A DNA stretch of 64,000 nucleotides from UBA1941 sp046329555 (GTDB lineage: Bacteria; Bacteroidota; Bacteroidia; Chitinophagales; LD1). Where the stretch lies: NCBI GenBank assembly GCA_046329555.1, contig JAXLUK010000003.1, forward strand, positions 186,001 to 250,000, written 5' to 3'. The position numbers were made by a program, and so were the translations under genes. Shown here piece by piece: positions 50,857 to 59,697 of this stretch. Position 1 is the stretch's first letter. The number at the start of each line of letters is the position of its first letter. The notes under the pieces were generated by a model. The model ran no database searches. It worked only from the letters and a program-made list of their open reading frames with translations, and was not told the DNA's origin.

Positions 50857-52167
50857 TTAAATTTCTCTTTGGATATCGAACTTTTCCAGATAGTCGGCAA
50901 CGCGGCGAACAAATGAACCGCCTAGTGCTCCATCTACAATCCGGTGATCGTAGCTATGGCTTAGGAACATCATGTGGCGGATGCCTATGGTATCGCCTTC
51001 AGGGGTTTCAATCACCACCGGTTTTTTCTTGATAGCACCTACGGCCATAATCGCCACTTGTGGTTGCAAAATGATTGGTGTCCCCATCACATTTCCAAAG
51101 GTACCCACGTTTGATAGCGTAAAGGTGCCGCCCTCAATTTCATCAGGCTTCAGTTTCCCTTCGCGCGCGCGTGTAGCCAGCTCATTCACCTTTTTAGTAA
51201 GCCCAACGATATTGAGCATATCCGCATTCTTAATTACCGGTACAATCAGGTTACCGGAAGGCAGGGCAGCGGCCATGCCAATATTCAAGTCTTTCTTCAC
51301 CACGATATTCGTTCCATCTACCGATGAATTAATCATCGGGAAATCGCGCAAGGCCTTCACAACTGCTTCAATGAATATAGGTGTGAAGGTCATGTTCTCG
51401 CCGTATAAATCCTGAAACTTCTTTTTAACCTTATTCCGCCACAAAACAATATTTGTCACATCGGCTTCTACAAAGGAAGTTACATGTGGTGAGGTATGTT
51501 TCGACTTCACCATATTATCCGCAATCAGGCGGCGCATGCGATCCATCTCTATGATTTCCACATTGCCGCTATATGATTTAGCCTGCATCTGAGGTGCAAC
51601 TTCCGGTTGCGCTTTTGCCACCTCGCTAACGGCCACTTGTTGAACCTGCGGTGCCACTGCATTACTTGCTCCCGACTTACGGTTTTCTACATATTGCAGA
51701 ATATCTTTTTTAGAAACACGACCTCCGGCTCCGGTTCCCGGCAATGCTTCCAACTCAGTCATTGAAATACCTTCCTGGCGTGCTATATTCAATACCAGCG
51801 GCGAATAGAACCGATCACCAGAAGCAGGTATTGCGGGCTTCTCAGCGGCAACTTGTGCCACTGCAGCCACCTTGTTTGCAACTGCCGGCGCTTTTTCGGT
51901 AACCGGAGCATTAACCGAGGCGGCGGCTCCGGTAGCTATAACCGCTACTGCTTTTCCAACAGGAACTACATCGCCTTCCTTAAACAACATGGATACCAGC
52001 GTGCCGGCAACCGGTGAAGGCACTTCACTATCAACTTTATCTGTAGCAATCTCTAATACCGCCTCATCCAAGGCTATAGCATCGCCTTCTTTTTTCAACC
52101 ACTTCAGGATGGTTGCTTCGGAAATACTTTCGCCCATTTTGGGCATAATCAGTTCGTAATTCGACAT
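50857..52167 (-). CDS. 2-oxo acid dehydrogenase complex E2 (dihydrolipoamide acyltransferase)
   Basis: 436 residues. Lipoyl domain with Lys44 (IATDKVDSE), an Ala/Pro/Val linker, an E1/E3-binding domain at about 125-165 (YSPLVLNIARQEGISMTELE, GGRVSKKDILQYV), and the catalytic domain ending with SHSYDHRIVDGALGGSF carrying the active-site His. Could be the branched-chain or the pyruvate type; the SISEATILKW start suggests branched-chain/2-oxoglutarate-like. No E1 or E3 genes are adjacent. Confidence 0.92.
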   Translation of the reverse strand: MSNYELIMPKMGESISEATILKWLKKEGDAIALDEAVLEIATDKVDSEVPSPVAGTLVSMLFKEGDVVPVGKAVAVIATGAAASVNAPVTEKAPAVANKVAAVAQVAAEKPAIPASGDRFYSPLVLNIARQEGISMTELEALPGTGAGGRVSKKDILQYVENRKSGASNAVAPQVQQVAVSEVAKAQPEVAPQMQAKSYSGNVEIIEMDRMRRLIADNMVKSKHTSPHVTSFVEADVTNIVLWRNKVKKKFQDLYGENMTFTPIFIEAVVKALRDFPMINSSVDGTNIVVKKDLNIGMAAALPSGNLIVPVIKNADMLNIVGLTKKVNELATRAREGKLKPDEIEGGTFTLSNVGTFGNVMGTPIILQPQVAIMAVGAIKKKPVVIETPEGDTIGIRHMMFLSHSYDHRIVDGALGGSFVRRVADYLEKFDIQREI

Positions 52168-52186
52168 ACCGCTTAATTCAGCGTGG

Positions 52187-52194
52187 CGAAGATA
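52187..52194 (-). promoter_or_regulatory. TATCTTCG box before the E2 gene
   Basis: One mismatch to TAnnTTTG, 19 nt before the ATG at 52167. No convincing TTG is seen at -33. Confidence 0.35.
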
Positions 52195-52227
52195 TAAATT
52201 TCGGGTTGAGGTAGCTGGTGTACGCTT

Positions 52228-53325
52228 TTAGACGTTAAAGCGGAAGTGCATGATATCGCCATCTTGAACGATATACTCCTTACCTTCTAGCCGAAGCCGC
52301 CCCGCGTCGCGGCAGGCCGCTTCTGATTTATACTTCACAAAATCGGCATAGCTCATCACTTCTGCCCGAATAAAACCCTTTTCAAAATCGGTGTGAATGA
52401 CCCCGGCTGCCTGCGGCGCTTTCATGCCTTTTGTAATAGTCCAGGCGCGCACTTCTTTCTCCCCTGCTGTAAAATAGGTTTGCAATCCTAAAACGTTATA
52501 GGCAGCACGTGTTAGTTTATTCAAACCCGATTCAGCCAATCCCATATCTTTTAAAAAGGCATCACGGTCTTCTTTGCTTTCCAGTTGCGCAATATCTGCC
52601 TCGATGGCTGCCGAGATAACAATCACTTCTGCCTTTTCATCGCTGGTAGCCGTGCGAATGGCCTCTACCAAGGCATTGCCTGTATTTACGGAAGCTTCAT
52701 CTACATTACATACATAAATGACCGGCTTAGCGGTTAGCAATTGAATATCCTCAATATGCCTTTGGTCATCTTCAGAAACCGGAGCCGTACGAGCTGATTT
52801 TCCGGCTTCCAGATGCGATTTGTATACGGCCAAAACCTCTAACCCTTTCAACACTTCTTTGTCGTTGGTTTTCGACAATTTTTGGAGCTTTTGAATTTTC
52901 TTTTCTACTGACTCCAGATCTTTCAGTTGTAGCTCGGTATCAATAATTTCTTTATCGCGCACCGGATTCACTGTTCCGTCTACGTGAATCACATTAGGAT
53001 CATCGAAGCAGCGCACCACATGCACGATAGCGTTCACCGTACGGATGTTACCCAGAAATTGATTACCCAGACCTTCGCCCTTGCTGGCACCCTTCACCAA
53101 ACCAGCAATATCAACAAACTCGATGGTTGTAGGCAAAACCCGCTCAGGCTGCACCAACGTTTCGAGCACATTCAAACGTTCATCCGGCACGGTAACAATA
53201 CCGGTGTTCGGATCAATGGTACAAAACGGAAAATTAGCCGCTTGTGCCTTACCACTGCTGATGGCGTTAAACAAGGTTGATTTACCTACATTTGGTAACC
53301 CTACGATGCCACACTGTAATCCCAT
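52228..53325 (-). CDS. ychF: Redox-regulated ATPase/GTPase YchF (OLA1 family)
   Basis: 365 residues. P-loop GLPNVGKS (8-15), FPFCTIDPNTG, DIAGLVKGASKGEGLGNQFL and the C-terminal TGS-like domain ending EYIVQDGDIMHFRFNV. YchF binds ATP rather than GTP and associates with ribosomes and the stress response. Alone on its strand. Confidence 0.97.
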   Translation of the reverse strand: MGLQCGIVGLPNVGKSTLFNAISSGKAQAANFPFCTIDPNTGIVTVPDERLNVLETLVQPERVLPTTIEFVDIAGLVKGASKGEGLGNQFLGNIRTVNAIVHVVRCFDDPNVIHVDGTVNPVRDKEIIDTELQLKDLESVEKKIQKLQKLSKTNDKEVLKGLEVLAVYKSHLEAGKSARTAPVSEDDQRHIEDIQLLTAKPVIYVCNVDEASVNTGNALVEAIRTATSDEKAEVIVISAAIEADIAQLESKEDRDAFLKDMGLAESGLNKLTRAAYNVLGLQTYFTAGEKEVRAWTITKGMKAPQAAGVIHTDFEKGFIRAEVMSYADFVKYKSEAACRDAGRLRLEGKEYIVQDGDIMHFRFNV

Positions 53326-53343
53326 GTTGTTTTTTTGAGGCCG

Positions 53344-53351
53344 CGAAGATA
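53344..53351 (-). promoter_or_regulatory. TATCTTCG box before ychF
   Basis: Same form as the boxes before ffh and the E2 gene, 18 nt before the ychF ATG. No clear -33 element. Confidence 0.35.
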
Positions 53352-53370
53352 AAAAACAGCAGCTAAGGAG

Positions 53371-53829
53371 ATGCTTATAAATTTATGTGGCGGTGTGGTT
53401 GCTGTGACCAATATTATTTTATTTGCCTTTGTGAAAATTGATGATGAACTTTTCCGGTCGCTGCAAGATGATCTGATGACTTGCAGGGCTTACCTTAGGC
53501 AAGTAGCTCAAGGCATGCTCCGTGGGGCGGTTAGCAAGTATCCGATATTTGTAGCCCTGCGTTCGGAACTGGATTTTGACTTGGGCCTACCCATTGTGAG
53601 CCGTGAAGAATCTGATTTAACCTGGAGTTTTAACGCGTCGCATTTAGAAGATTTTGTTAATCATCACGTGGTACCGGAATCGAAACTGGAAGAGTTTAAA
53701 GCGATCTACAAAAACCCTGATGAATTCATGTGTGTATTTGTGGCAGAAGACGGTTTTACTTCATTTGTTTTCATGAGATATGAAGACCCGGAAGCCGCTT
53801 TTAAAATTACACCTGAGCAGCTGAATTAA
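53371..53829 (+). CDS. Hypothetical conserved-looking cytosolic protein
   Basis: Up to 152 residues; the true start may be further in, for example the GTG that gives VKIDDELFRSL, because the first 19 residues look unlike the rest. Segments such as SKYPIFVALRSELDFDLGLP, SREESDLTWSFNASHLEDFV and YKNPDEFMCVFVAEDG have the regular look of a folded, conserved protein. No domain name is known to me. Convergent with the MBL gene, 5 bp apart. Confidence 0.7.
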   Translation: MLINLCGGVVAVTNIILFAFVKIDDELFRSLQDDLMTCRAYLRQVAQGMLRGAVSKYPIFVALRSELDFDLGLPIVSREESDLTWSFNASHLEDFVNHHVVPESKLEEFKAIYKNPDEFMCVFVAEDGFTSFVFMRYEDPEAAFKITPEQLN

Positions 53830-53834
53830 AAGCC

Positions 53835-54596
53835 TCACCAGCTTAACTCCAACCCGTCGTAAGCCAAATGCACGCCCTCAGGAAGCATTGGTTCAACCTG
53901 ATCATGTAGCCCCAATTGATGACTGATATGCGTGAGAAACGACTTCTTAGGAGATAGTTCCCGGATAAAAGCCAAGGCCTCTTCCAGTGTAAAATGGGCA
54001 TTGTGCTCGGTATGGCGCAAGGCATTTACAACCAAAATATCCAAACCCCGAAGTTTCTCCATTTCGGAAGCTGCAACGGTTTTTGCATCCGTAATGTAGG
54101 CAAAATCCCCAATTCGAAATCCGCGTACCGGCAGTTTATGATGCATGACTTCAATTGGTTGGATTGGTATTCCTGCTGCCTGGAAGGATTCCGCATCCAC
54201 CCGATGAAATCGAACCTTGGGAGCGAAATCGTATTCCTTGTTATCAAATGCATAGGAGTATTGTTCCCGAATCATGGCTTCAGCCCATTCATCGCAATAC
54301 AGATCAATTATTTTTCCTTGAAGAAAATTAAACGGACGGATATCATCCAGCCCGCCAATATGATCGCGGTGTCCATGAGTAATCAGCAGCGCATCAATGG
54401 TAACCACGTGCGCACGTAGCATTTGGTATCGAAAATCGGGACCGGCATCGATTACGATTGTTTTACCAGCGTCTTCCAGCAGTAAGGAAGTGCGCAGCCG
54501 CTTGTTGCGATGATCAGTTGACTGACAAACCGCACAATGGCAACCGATGATGGGTACACCGCCCGACGTACCCGTGCCCAAAAAAACAGCCCGCAT
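53835..54596 (-). CDS. MBL-fold metallohydrolase, PhnP-like
   Basis: 253 residues. Metal site HGHRDH (His74, His76, Asp78, His79), further ligands DAKT and a late HISHQLG. An N-terminal CHCAVC cluster (19-24) recalls the zinc knuckle of PhnP, a phosphodiesterase for cyclic ribose phosphates. In Bacteroidota this protein is widespread outside phosphonate operons, so the substrate is open. The next gene upstream on the strand is a small hypothetical one 11 bp away. Confidence 0.87.
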   Translation of the reverse strand: MRAVFLGTGTSGGVPIIGCHCAVCQSTDHRNKRLRTSLLLEDAGKTIVIDAGPDFRYQMLRAHVVTIDALLITHGHRDHIGGLDDIRPFNFLQGKIIDLYCDEWAEAMIREQYSYAFDNKEYDFAPKVRFHRVDAESFQAAGIPIQPIEVMHHKLPVRGFRIGDFAYITDAKTVAASEMEKLRGLDILVVNALRHTEHNAHFTLEEALAFIRELSPKKSFLTHISHQLGLHDQVEPMLPEGVHLAYDGLELSW

Positions 54597-54607
54597 GTGT
54601 TTTATCT

Positions 54608-54895
54608 TCAGGCCGGCTCCTGAAATAGCTCAATGGTTTTGCCGGTTAGCTCTGTATATAACTTCTTTGAATCTGCTGAAAGTTCATGGATATGCAAATC
54701 AACTACGCCCAAAATTTCCACCAACGAATTGATTTTGGCCTCGTCGGAATGGAATTTATTGATTACCACAACCCGCTTGGCTTCCAGAATGCAATAGCCG
54801 GAATTGAAGTTGCCTTTTTCATAACGAACCGTGTACCCCCCTTCGTCAAAAACATCTTCCAGTTTCTTTTGGAATGCCTTGCTATACTTAATCAT
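54608..54895 (-). CDS. Small hypothetical protein, 95 residues
   Basis: Start placed at 54895 (MIKYSKAFQKKLEDVFDEGG); the longer frame to 54928 runs toward the divergent beta-barrel gene. No signal peptide. Contains SGYCILEAKRVVVINKFHSD. Not recognised; likely conserved and cytosolic. Probably co-transcribed with the PhnP-like gene. Confidence 0.7.
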   Translation of the reverse strand: MIKYSKAFQKKLEDVFDEGGYTVRYEKGNFNSGYCILEAKRVVVINKFHSDEAKINSLVEILGVVDLHIHELSADSKKLYTELTGKTIELFQEPA

Positions 54896-54931
54896 AGTTG
54901 CAGCCGAAATTAGTTTGCTTATTTTCATGGC

Positions 54932-55690
54932 GTGAATAAGAAACTCACACTGTGGATAATCTTTTTGCCCCTATTCATTTTCGGCCAAGAAAAAGCACCG
55001 AAAATTACACCAAAACCGCGTCCGCAGGACCTTCAGGAGCATAAACCCGACTTTTCACGGGAGAGTTTATTCAAAGGATTGTTTAGTGCCGGCTTCAATT
55101 TAAGTCAGGTAGAAGGAGATTTGGAGGATGGCTACCGGCAGTTTGGCGCTCAGGTTGGCGTAGGTACATTGGTTAAATTTCATAAATACCTCTCTACCAG
55201 TCTGGAAATTCTTTATTCTATGCAAGGTGCCGGCCCGCGGTACAAAACTTTTAACAATGGGCAGCGTAATTTTTACCGTTTAGATGCCGATTATATTCAA
55301 TTGCCGTTATCATTAAATGTTCACGATAAGGGCATTGTGATGGCCGGTATTGGGGTATCATTCGGCGCCTTGGTTCGTTACAAAGAAGCAGCCATTGATA
55401 CACTAAACAGGAATATTACTGATTTCAATAAAGGCACACCTATCAAGACTACCTACGGGGTTGAATATCCCTATGAACCACTCCGGAAATTCGACATTTC
55501 TGTACACGCGCATGCTGAGTTCATTATTAAGAAACAGTTTTGCATTGGCATTCGCTTTCTATATTCGATGTTGCGTACACGAGATGCCTTTGACCAATCG
55601 AAGATTAAAGGGCAGTACAATAATGTTTTAACTATCCGACTGGCTTACATCCTGGATCCGAAGCGCATGAAATTGCAAAAGCGCCGTTAG
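54932..55690 (+). CDS. Outer membrane beta-barrel protein (PorT-like family)
   Basis: 252 residues from a GTG start at 54932; no ATG is suitably placed. Signal peptide MNKKLTLWIIFLPLFIFG. From about residue 45 alternating beta strands (GLFSAGFNLSQVEGDL, LSTSLEILYSMQGAG, YIQLPLSLNVHDKGIVMAGI) as in the OMP_b-brl_2 family that includes PorT. Function unknown; a role in T9SS is possible but not shown. Confidence 0.8.
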   Translation: MNKKLTLWIIFLPLFIFGQEKAPKITPKPRPQDLQEHKPDFSRESLFKGLFSAGFNLSQVEGDLEDGYRQFGAQVGVGTLVKFHKYLSTSLEILYSMQGAGPRYKTFNNGQRNFYRLDADYIQLPLSLNVHDKGIVMAGIGVSFGALVRYKEAAIDTLNRNITDFNKGTPIKTTYGVEYPYEPLRKFDISVHAHAEFIIKKQFCIGIRFLYSMLRTRDAFDQSKIKGQYNNVLTIRLAYILDPKRMKLQKRR

Positions 55691-55724
55691 TTTATCCTCC
55701 TAATTTTTCATCTTTGGCGCTCTC

Positions 55725-56732
55725 ATGGCATCAGAAGTTGCTTCCATTATCGCTGACCTCAAATCCAGGAAATTTTCGCCGGTGTACTTTTTCTGCGGAG
55801 AAGAGCCTTATTTCATAGACCAATTGATAGCAGCCGCAGAAGCGTATGTGATTCCTGAAGCCGAGAAAGCATTTAATGAAACCGTTCTTTATGGAAAGGA
55901 TGTTAACCGGCAGCAAGTAATAGAAAGTTGTCGCCGCTTACCCATGATGGCAGAGCGGCAGTTGGTGATAATTAAAGAAGCGCAGTATTTTAAAGATCTG
56001 GAGGAGTTGATAGATTACGTAAGGAAACCGGTTCCGAGCACGGTGCTGATTATTTCTTACAAGGGAAAAACACCAGATAAACGGAAGGTTTTTGGCAAAG
56101 AAATCAGCAAGCTTGCGGTTTACTTTGAATCAAAAGGCGTTTATGAAAATCAAGTAGCGCCCATTGTGCGCGATATGGCCAAAAGCCAAAAGCTGAAATT
56201 GGATGATGAGGCTTTACAGGTTTTGATAGAAAATGTTGGCACCGATTTGGGTACTTTGGCTAATGAGTTATCTAAACTTAAAATTGCTATAGGTGATACT
56301 CGAACTATCACCGTTTCAGATATTGAGGGTTTTACAGGTCTGTCGCGCGAGTACAATGCCTTTGCATTAAATCAGCCATTAGGAACCCGTCAGGAACGCC
56401 AGGTACATAAGGTGGTGCAGTATTATTCTTCCAATCCTAAAAGTGCGCCCATGGTATTAATTCTAGGCTCACTGTTTGGTTATTTTCAGAAGTTGTACGT
56501 ATTAGCTTCTCATAAGGGTGCATCAGAGCGCGATGCGGCATCACTGCTAGGCGTAGCTCCCTTTGCTGTTAAAGACTATTTTGCCGCTATAGGCCATTAT
56601 TCTCTGGCGCAATTAGAGCAGGTTTTTCTGATTCTGGAGGAATTCGATCTCCGATCAAAAGGCGTGGAAAATGGCGATATTCCACAGGAAGAACTCATGA
56701 AGGAACTAGCCCTGCGAATTCTTCATCTTTAG
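55725..56732 (+). CDS. holA: DNA polymerase III subunit delta
   Basis: 335 residues. SPVYFFCGEEPYFIDQLI, LYGKDVNRQQVIESCRRLPM and GTDLGTLANELSKLKIAIGD match the HolA family, which opens the sliding clamp as part of the clamp loader. The stop overlaps the convergent M23 peptidase stop by 4 bp. Confidence 0.93.
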   Translation: MASEVASIIADLKSRKFSPVYFFCGEEPYFIDQLIAAAEAYVIPEAEKAFNETVLYGKDVNRQQVIESCRRLPMMAERQLVIIKEAQYFKDLEELIDYVRKPVPSTVLIISYKGKTPDKRKVFGKEISKLAVYFESKGVYENQVAPIVRDMAKSQKLKLDDEALQVLIENVGTDLGTLANELSKLKIAIGDTRTITVSDIEGFTGLSREYNAFALNQPLGTRQERQVHKVVQYYSSNPKSAPMVLILGSLFGYFQKLYVLASHKGASERDAASLLGVAPFAVKDYFAAIGHYSLAQLEQVFLILEEFDLRSKGVENGDIPQEELMKELALRILHL

Positions 56733-58078
56733 AACCACTGTTTTATCAAACTATCTGTGGTGCGCGCCATCAACCGTTGCTGCTCCGCCTTTAGATCAGG
56801 AATAACAGGCTTGGTACCATAAGCCAATTCACTTAGGGTGGTTCTACTTTGCGCAGTGGCTGAAATAAATGTGCTCAAGTACTTTTTCGGCATGGTTTCG
56901 CTGAATTTCAATTTCTGGCGCAGTGGATCTACTTGCTGTCCATCTTTCCAGAAGCGATAGCAAACGTGTGGTCCTGTGGCTAATCCGGTGCTTCCAACAT
57001 ATCCAATTACTTCACCCTGATGAACCCGTTTACCGGCGCGCATACTTCTGGCAATTTTACTCATGTGCAGATATTGTGTTTTGTATTGCCCGTTATGACG
57101 AATCTTCACATAGTTTCCATTATAAACACCAGACCGTGCTTCTTCAATCATACCATCAGCTGTAGCCAGAATGGGCGTGCCGTAATCAGCGGCGTAGTCA
57201 GTGCCCAGGTGTGCGCGCCAAACTTTATCAACCGGGTGAAAACGATGTAAATTATAGCGTGAACTGATTCTGGCGAATTTTACGGGTGCTTTCAAAAACT
57301 GGCGCCGCATACTTTCCCCTTTTTCATCAAAATACTCGCCTTCATGAGCGGCATCCTTCTCAAAATAATAGGCGCTGTAATCTTTACCACCGGTGCTGAA
57401 CATCGCAGCTGTAATCGCTCCTACACCCACCGGATGACCATCTACAAAATCCTGATCATACAGTATTTTAAACTTATCGCCTTCTTTAATTTTATAGAAA
57501 TCGATGGTACAGGAAAAGATGTCGGCCAGTTTAACAGCTAATGCCGGTGGAACCTGAAGCGCATCAAAAGTTTCGTAAAGCGAACCGGAAATCACTCCTG
57601 CAACTTGCTGATGCGCTCGTTGCACACTCAATTTCCCGCGATGTACGTAAAGCGAATCGTCGAAGTTGAAAACGACGTAATCGGTTTTACTTTCTTCATA
57701 AACCAATTTCTGAACCACGAATCCAGTATCGGAATTAGACCCAAGCACTTTGTAGGAAGTTCCCGCTTTCATACGGGAAGGATTGAAAATATCTTTTGAC
57801 TGCCGCAGCAATGCGTTCAAGCCCTCAACAGCGATATTATGTTTGGAAAGAATATCGGCGAACAACTCATTGCGTTCTACCCGTTGATCAATCACCACAA
57901 AATTACTCAGATTCAATCCATATTTATACACAGGATCTTTTGTAGTTTGAACCGCCTGAATCACTGAAGCCATGGTCTTAACTGCTGATCGCTTCTGAAT
58001 GAGATACCCGCCCAAAAAGGCAATGGCGCTTAGCGTCAAAAATGCCGGTATCAGCCAAAAGATCTTCTTCATCTTCAA
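56729..58078 (-). CDS. M23 family metallopeptidase (envelope murein hydrolase type)
   Basis: 449 residues with one N-terminal membrane anchor (about 5-28). A helical/OapA-like region (60-260) precedes the LytM domain: HLGTDYAADYGTPI (zinc ligands His and Asp), YLHMSK and GPHVCYRFW. Where most M23 enzymes have HxH, this has HxC, so the third zinc ligand would be Cys; the form recurs in Bacteroidota and may be active. Probably cleaves or regulates cleavage of peptidoglycan cross-links. Confidence 0.88.
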   Translation of the reverse strand: MKMKKIFWLIPAFLTLSAIAFLGGYLIQKRSAVKTMASVIQAVQTTKDPVYKYGLNLSNFVVIDQRVERNELFADILSKHNIAVEGLNALLRQSKDIFNPSRMKAGTSYKVLGSNSDTGFVVQKLVYEESKTDYVVFNFDDSLYVHRGKLSVQRAHQQVAGVISGSLYETFDALQVPPALAVKLADIFSCTIDFYKIKEGDKFKILYDQDFVDGHPVGVGAITAAMFSTGGKDYSAYYFEKDAAHEGEYFDEKGESMRRQFLKAPVKFARISSRYNLHRFHPVDKVWRAHLGTDYAADYGTPILATADGMIEEARSGVYNGNYVKIRHNGQYKTQYLHMSKIARSMRAGKRVHQGEVIGYVGSTGLATGPHVCYRFWKDGQQVDPLRQKLKFSETMPKKYLSTFISATAQSRTTLSELAYGTKPVIPDLKAEQQRLMARTTDSLIKQWF

Positions 58079-58165
58079 TAATTTCCGGCTAAATTAATGT
58101 GCTTGAAGAATTTAAACGATGTAGCAATGCACGGTTTAAGCGCCATTGTACTCCACCTTAGACGG

Positions 58166-58912
58166 TTACTTCATTCCCAGTAACTCCCGAATCTTTTTGT
58201 CCATCAGGTATTCTAATCCGGGCATGCCACCCGCAGAGATATAAGCAATGCGGCCGTCAAAATCGATGATGATATTCAGTGGATAAGCGGTTACCTTGTA
58301 ATTTTTGATTGCCTCATAGGCTTCCGGTAGTATCGCATAGTTAAATGGATGTTCTGCCAGAAATTCATCAATTGGTTCTTTAAACTCAAATGTTGGCGCA
58401 ATGAATACGATATCGGCTCGGTCTTTATACCTTTCCCTTAAACGATTCATATCTGGAAGTTCATCAATACAAGGTTTGCATTTAGTAAACCAGAAATGCA
58501 GTACCACCACTTTTCTACCCTTGAAGAAATTGAAATCGTAGGTGACGGTATCCGATAAATCGCGGCCTGAAAAGTCGGGAGCAAGCATACCTACAGCATA
58601 GGGCACAGTAGGTGCGCAACTGGAATTGGAAACTACATTCAGCTTGGTGTTGTTACTTTTTTTATCACAACGGATGAGCAAAAACTCAATAATCTCACCG
58701 GTCTTATCTCTGATGGGCTTAAATTGGAAGTTTCCGGATATTAAGGCTTCGTAGAATTCAATTTTACTGATTTGCCTGCCCGTAGAATCTTTTACTACAG
58801 AATTTTCGTCGAGCGCAAAAACTGTTCTTTTGGTTTGAGCGCCCACCTCGTCCCATCCAAACAACAGAAACAGCGTCAATATGACTCCCCCCCGGATATA
58901 TGATTTCGTCAC
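58166..58912 (-). CDS. Secreted thioredoxin-like (TlpA/ResA type) protein
   Basis: 248 residues. Signal peptide (to about GAQT, residue 27), an N-terminal region of about 80 residues unlike the rest, then a redoxin domain with FWFTKCKPCIDELPDMN (Cys145 and Cys148) and the cis-Pro loop TAYPLNI. Acts in periplasmic thiol reduction or cytochrome maturation; partner unknown. Its start overlaps the tcdA stop by 4 bp. Confidence 0.87.
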   Translation of the reverse strand: MTKSYIRGGVILTLFLLFGWDEVGAQTKRTVFALDENSVVKDSTGRQISKIEFYEALISGNFQFKPIRDKTGEIIEFLLIRCDKKSNNTKLNVVSNSSCAPTVPYAVGMLAPDFSGRDLSDTVTYDFNFFKGRKVVVLHFWFTKCKPCIDELPDMNRLRERYKDRADIVFIAPTFEFKEPIDEFLAEHPFNYAILPEAYEAIKNYKVTAYPLNIIIDFDGRIAYISAGGMPGLEYLMDKKIRELLGMK

Positions 58913-59661
58913 TTTTTTCGCTTTTCCTTTCGGTTCACAATATCTTGAATAATCGCCGCAGCCAGATAGCCGCCGAACAAATTCGGCATATAACTTATAG
59001 TACCTATCACTGAACGCTTATTCTTTCCATCTACTAATCTAACCTTTTTCTTATCAGGTCGCTCCGACGAAAACACCACTTTAATACCTTGGTAAATTCC
59101 CAATCGATGCAACTTTTTTCGAACATAATACGCAAGGTAGCAGTTAAAAGTTTTACTAATATCTGAAATTTTTATTTGACTGGGGTCAGTTCGCCCGCCT
59201 GCACCCATGGCACTAACAATCGGGATCTTGTTTTCCCAGCAATACGACATGAGGGCGATTTTGGGCTGCAACGTATCAATGCAATCTGCTACATAAGAAA
59301 ATTGCGCCCAAGGCAATTCTGGTAATGTAGCTGCTTCTAAGTACCGCTTTTCTACCTGAAGCCGAAGTTCCGGATTGATTTGCAACAACCTCTGCGCAAG
59401 TACGTCACTCTTCGGTTCGCCCATGGCCTGATTAAGCGCAATAATCTGTCGGTTTTTGTTAGATGCTTCCACCACATCCGCATCCAGAATGGTCATCGTT
59501 CCGATACCGGATCTCACCAGCATTTCCGCAACCATGCCTCCTACTCCACCTAAACCCACCACCAGCACATGAGATTTCATGAGTTTCTCCAGCGCTTCCT
59601 TTCCCAACAACAGTTCTGTTCGCGTCATCCAGTCGGGAATCTCTTGTCTGTTTTTTTCCAC
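58909..59661 (-). CDS. tcdA: tRNA threonylcarbamoyladenosine dehydratase
   Basis: 250 residues. E1-like/ThiF fold with GLGGVGGMVAEMLVRSGIG, DADVVEASNKNRQI and ATP-binding residues; YVADCIDTLQPKIAL and SAMGAGGRTDPSQIKISDIS are typical of TcdA (CsdL). Converts t6A of tRNA to cyclic ct6A. Divergent from the membrane glycosyltransferase-like gene. Confidence 0.92.
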   Translation of the reverse strand: MEKNRQEIPDWMTRTELLLGKEALEKLMKSHVLVVGLGGVGGMVAEMLVRSGIGTMTILDADVVEASNKNRQIIALNQAMGEPKSDVLAQRLLQINPELRLQVEKRYLEAATLPELPWAQFSYVADCIDTLQPKIALMSYCWENKIPIVSAMGAGGRTDPSQIKISDISKTFNCYLAYYVRKKLHRLGIYQGIKVVFSSERPDKKKVRLVDGKNKRSVIGTISYMPNLFGGYLAAAIIQDIVNRKEKRKK

Positions 59662-59697
59662 TTTCTTATTTTCTCTATTTTGCCCGAAATTTCAGCA

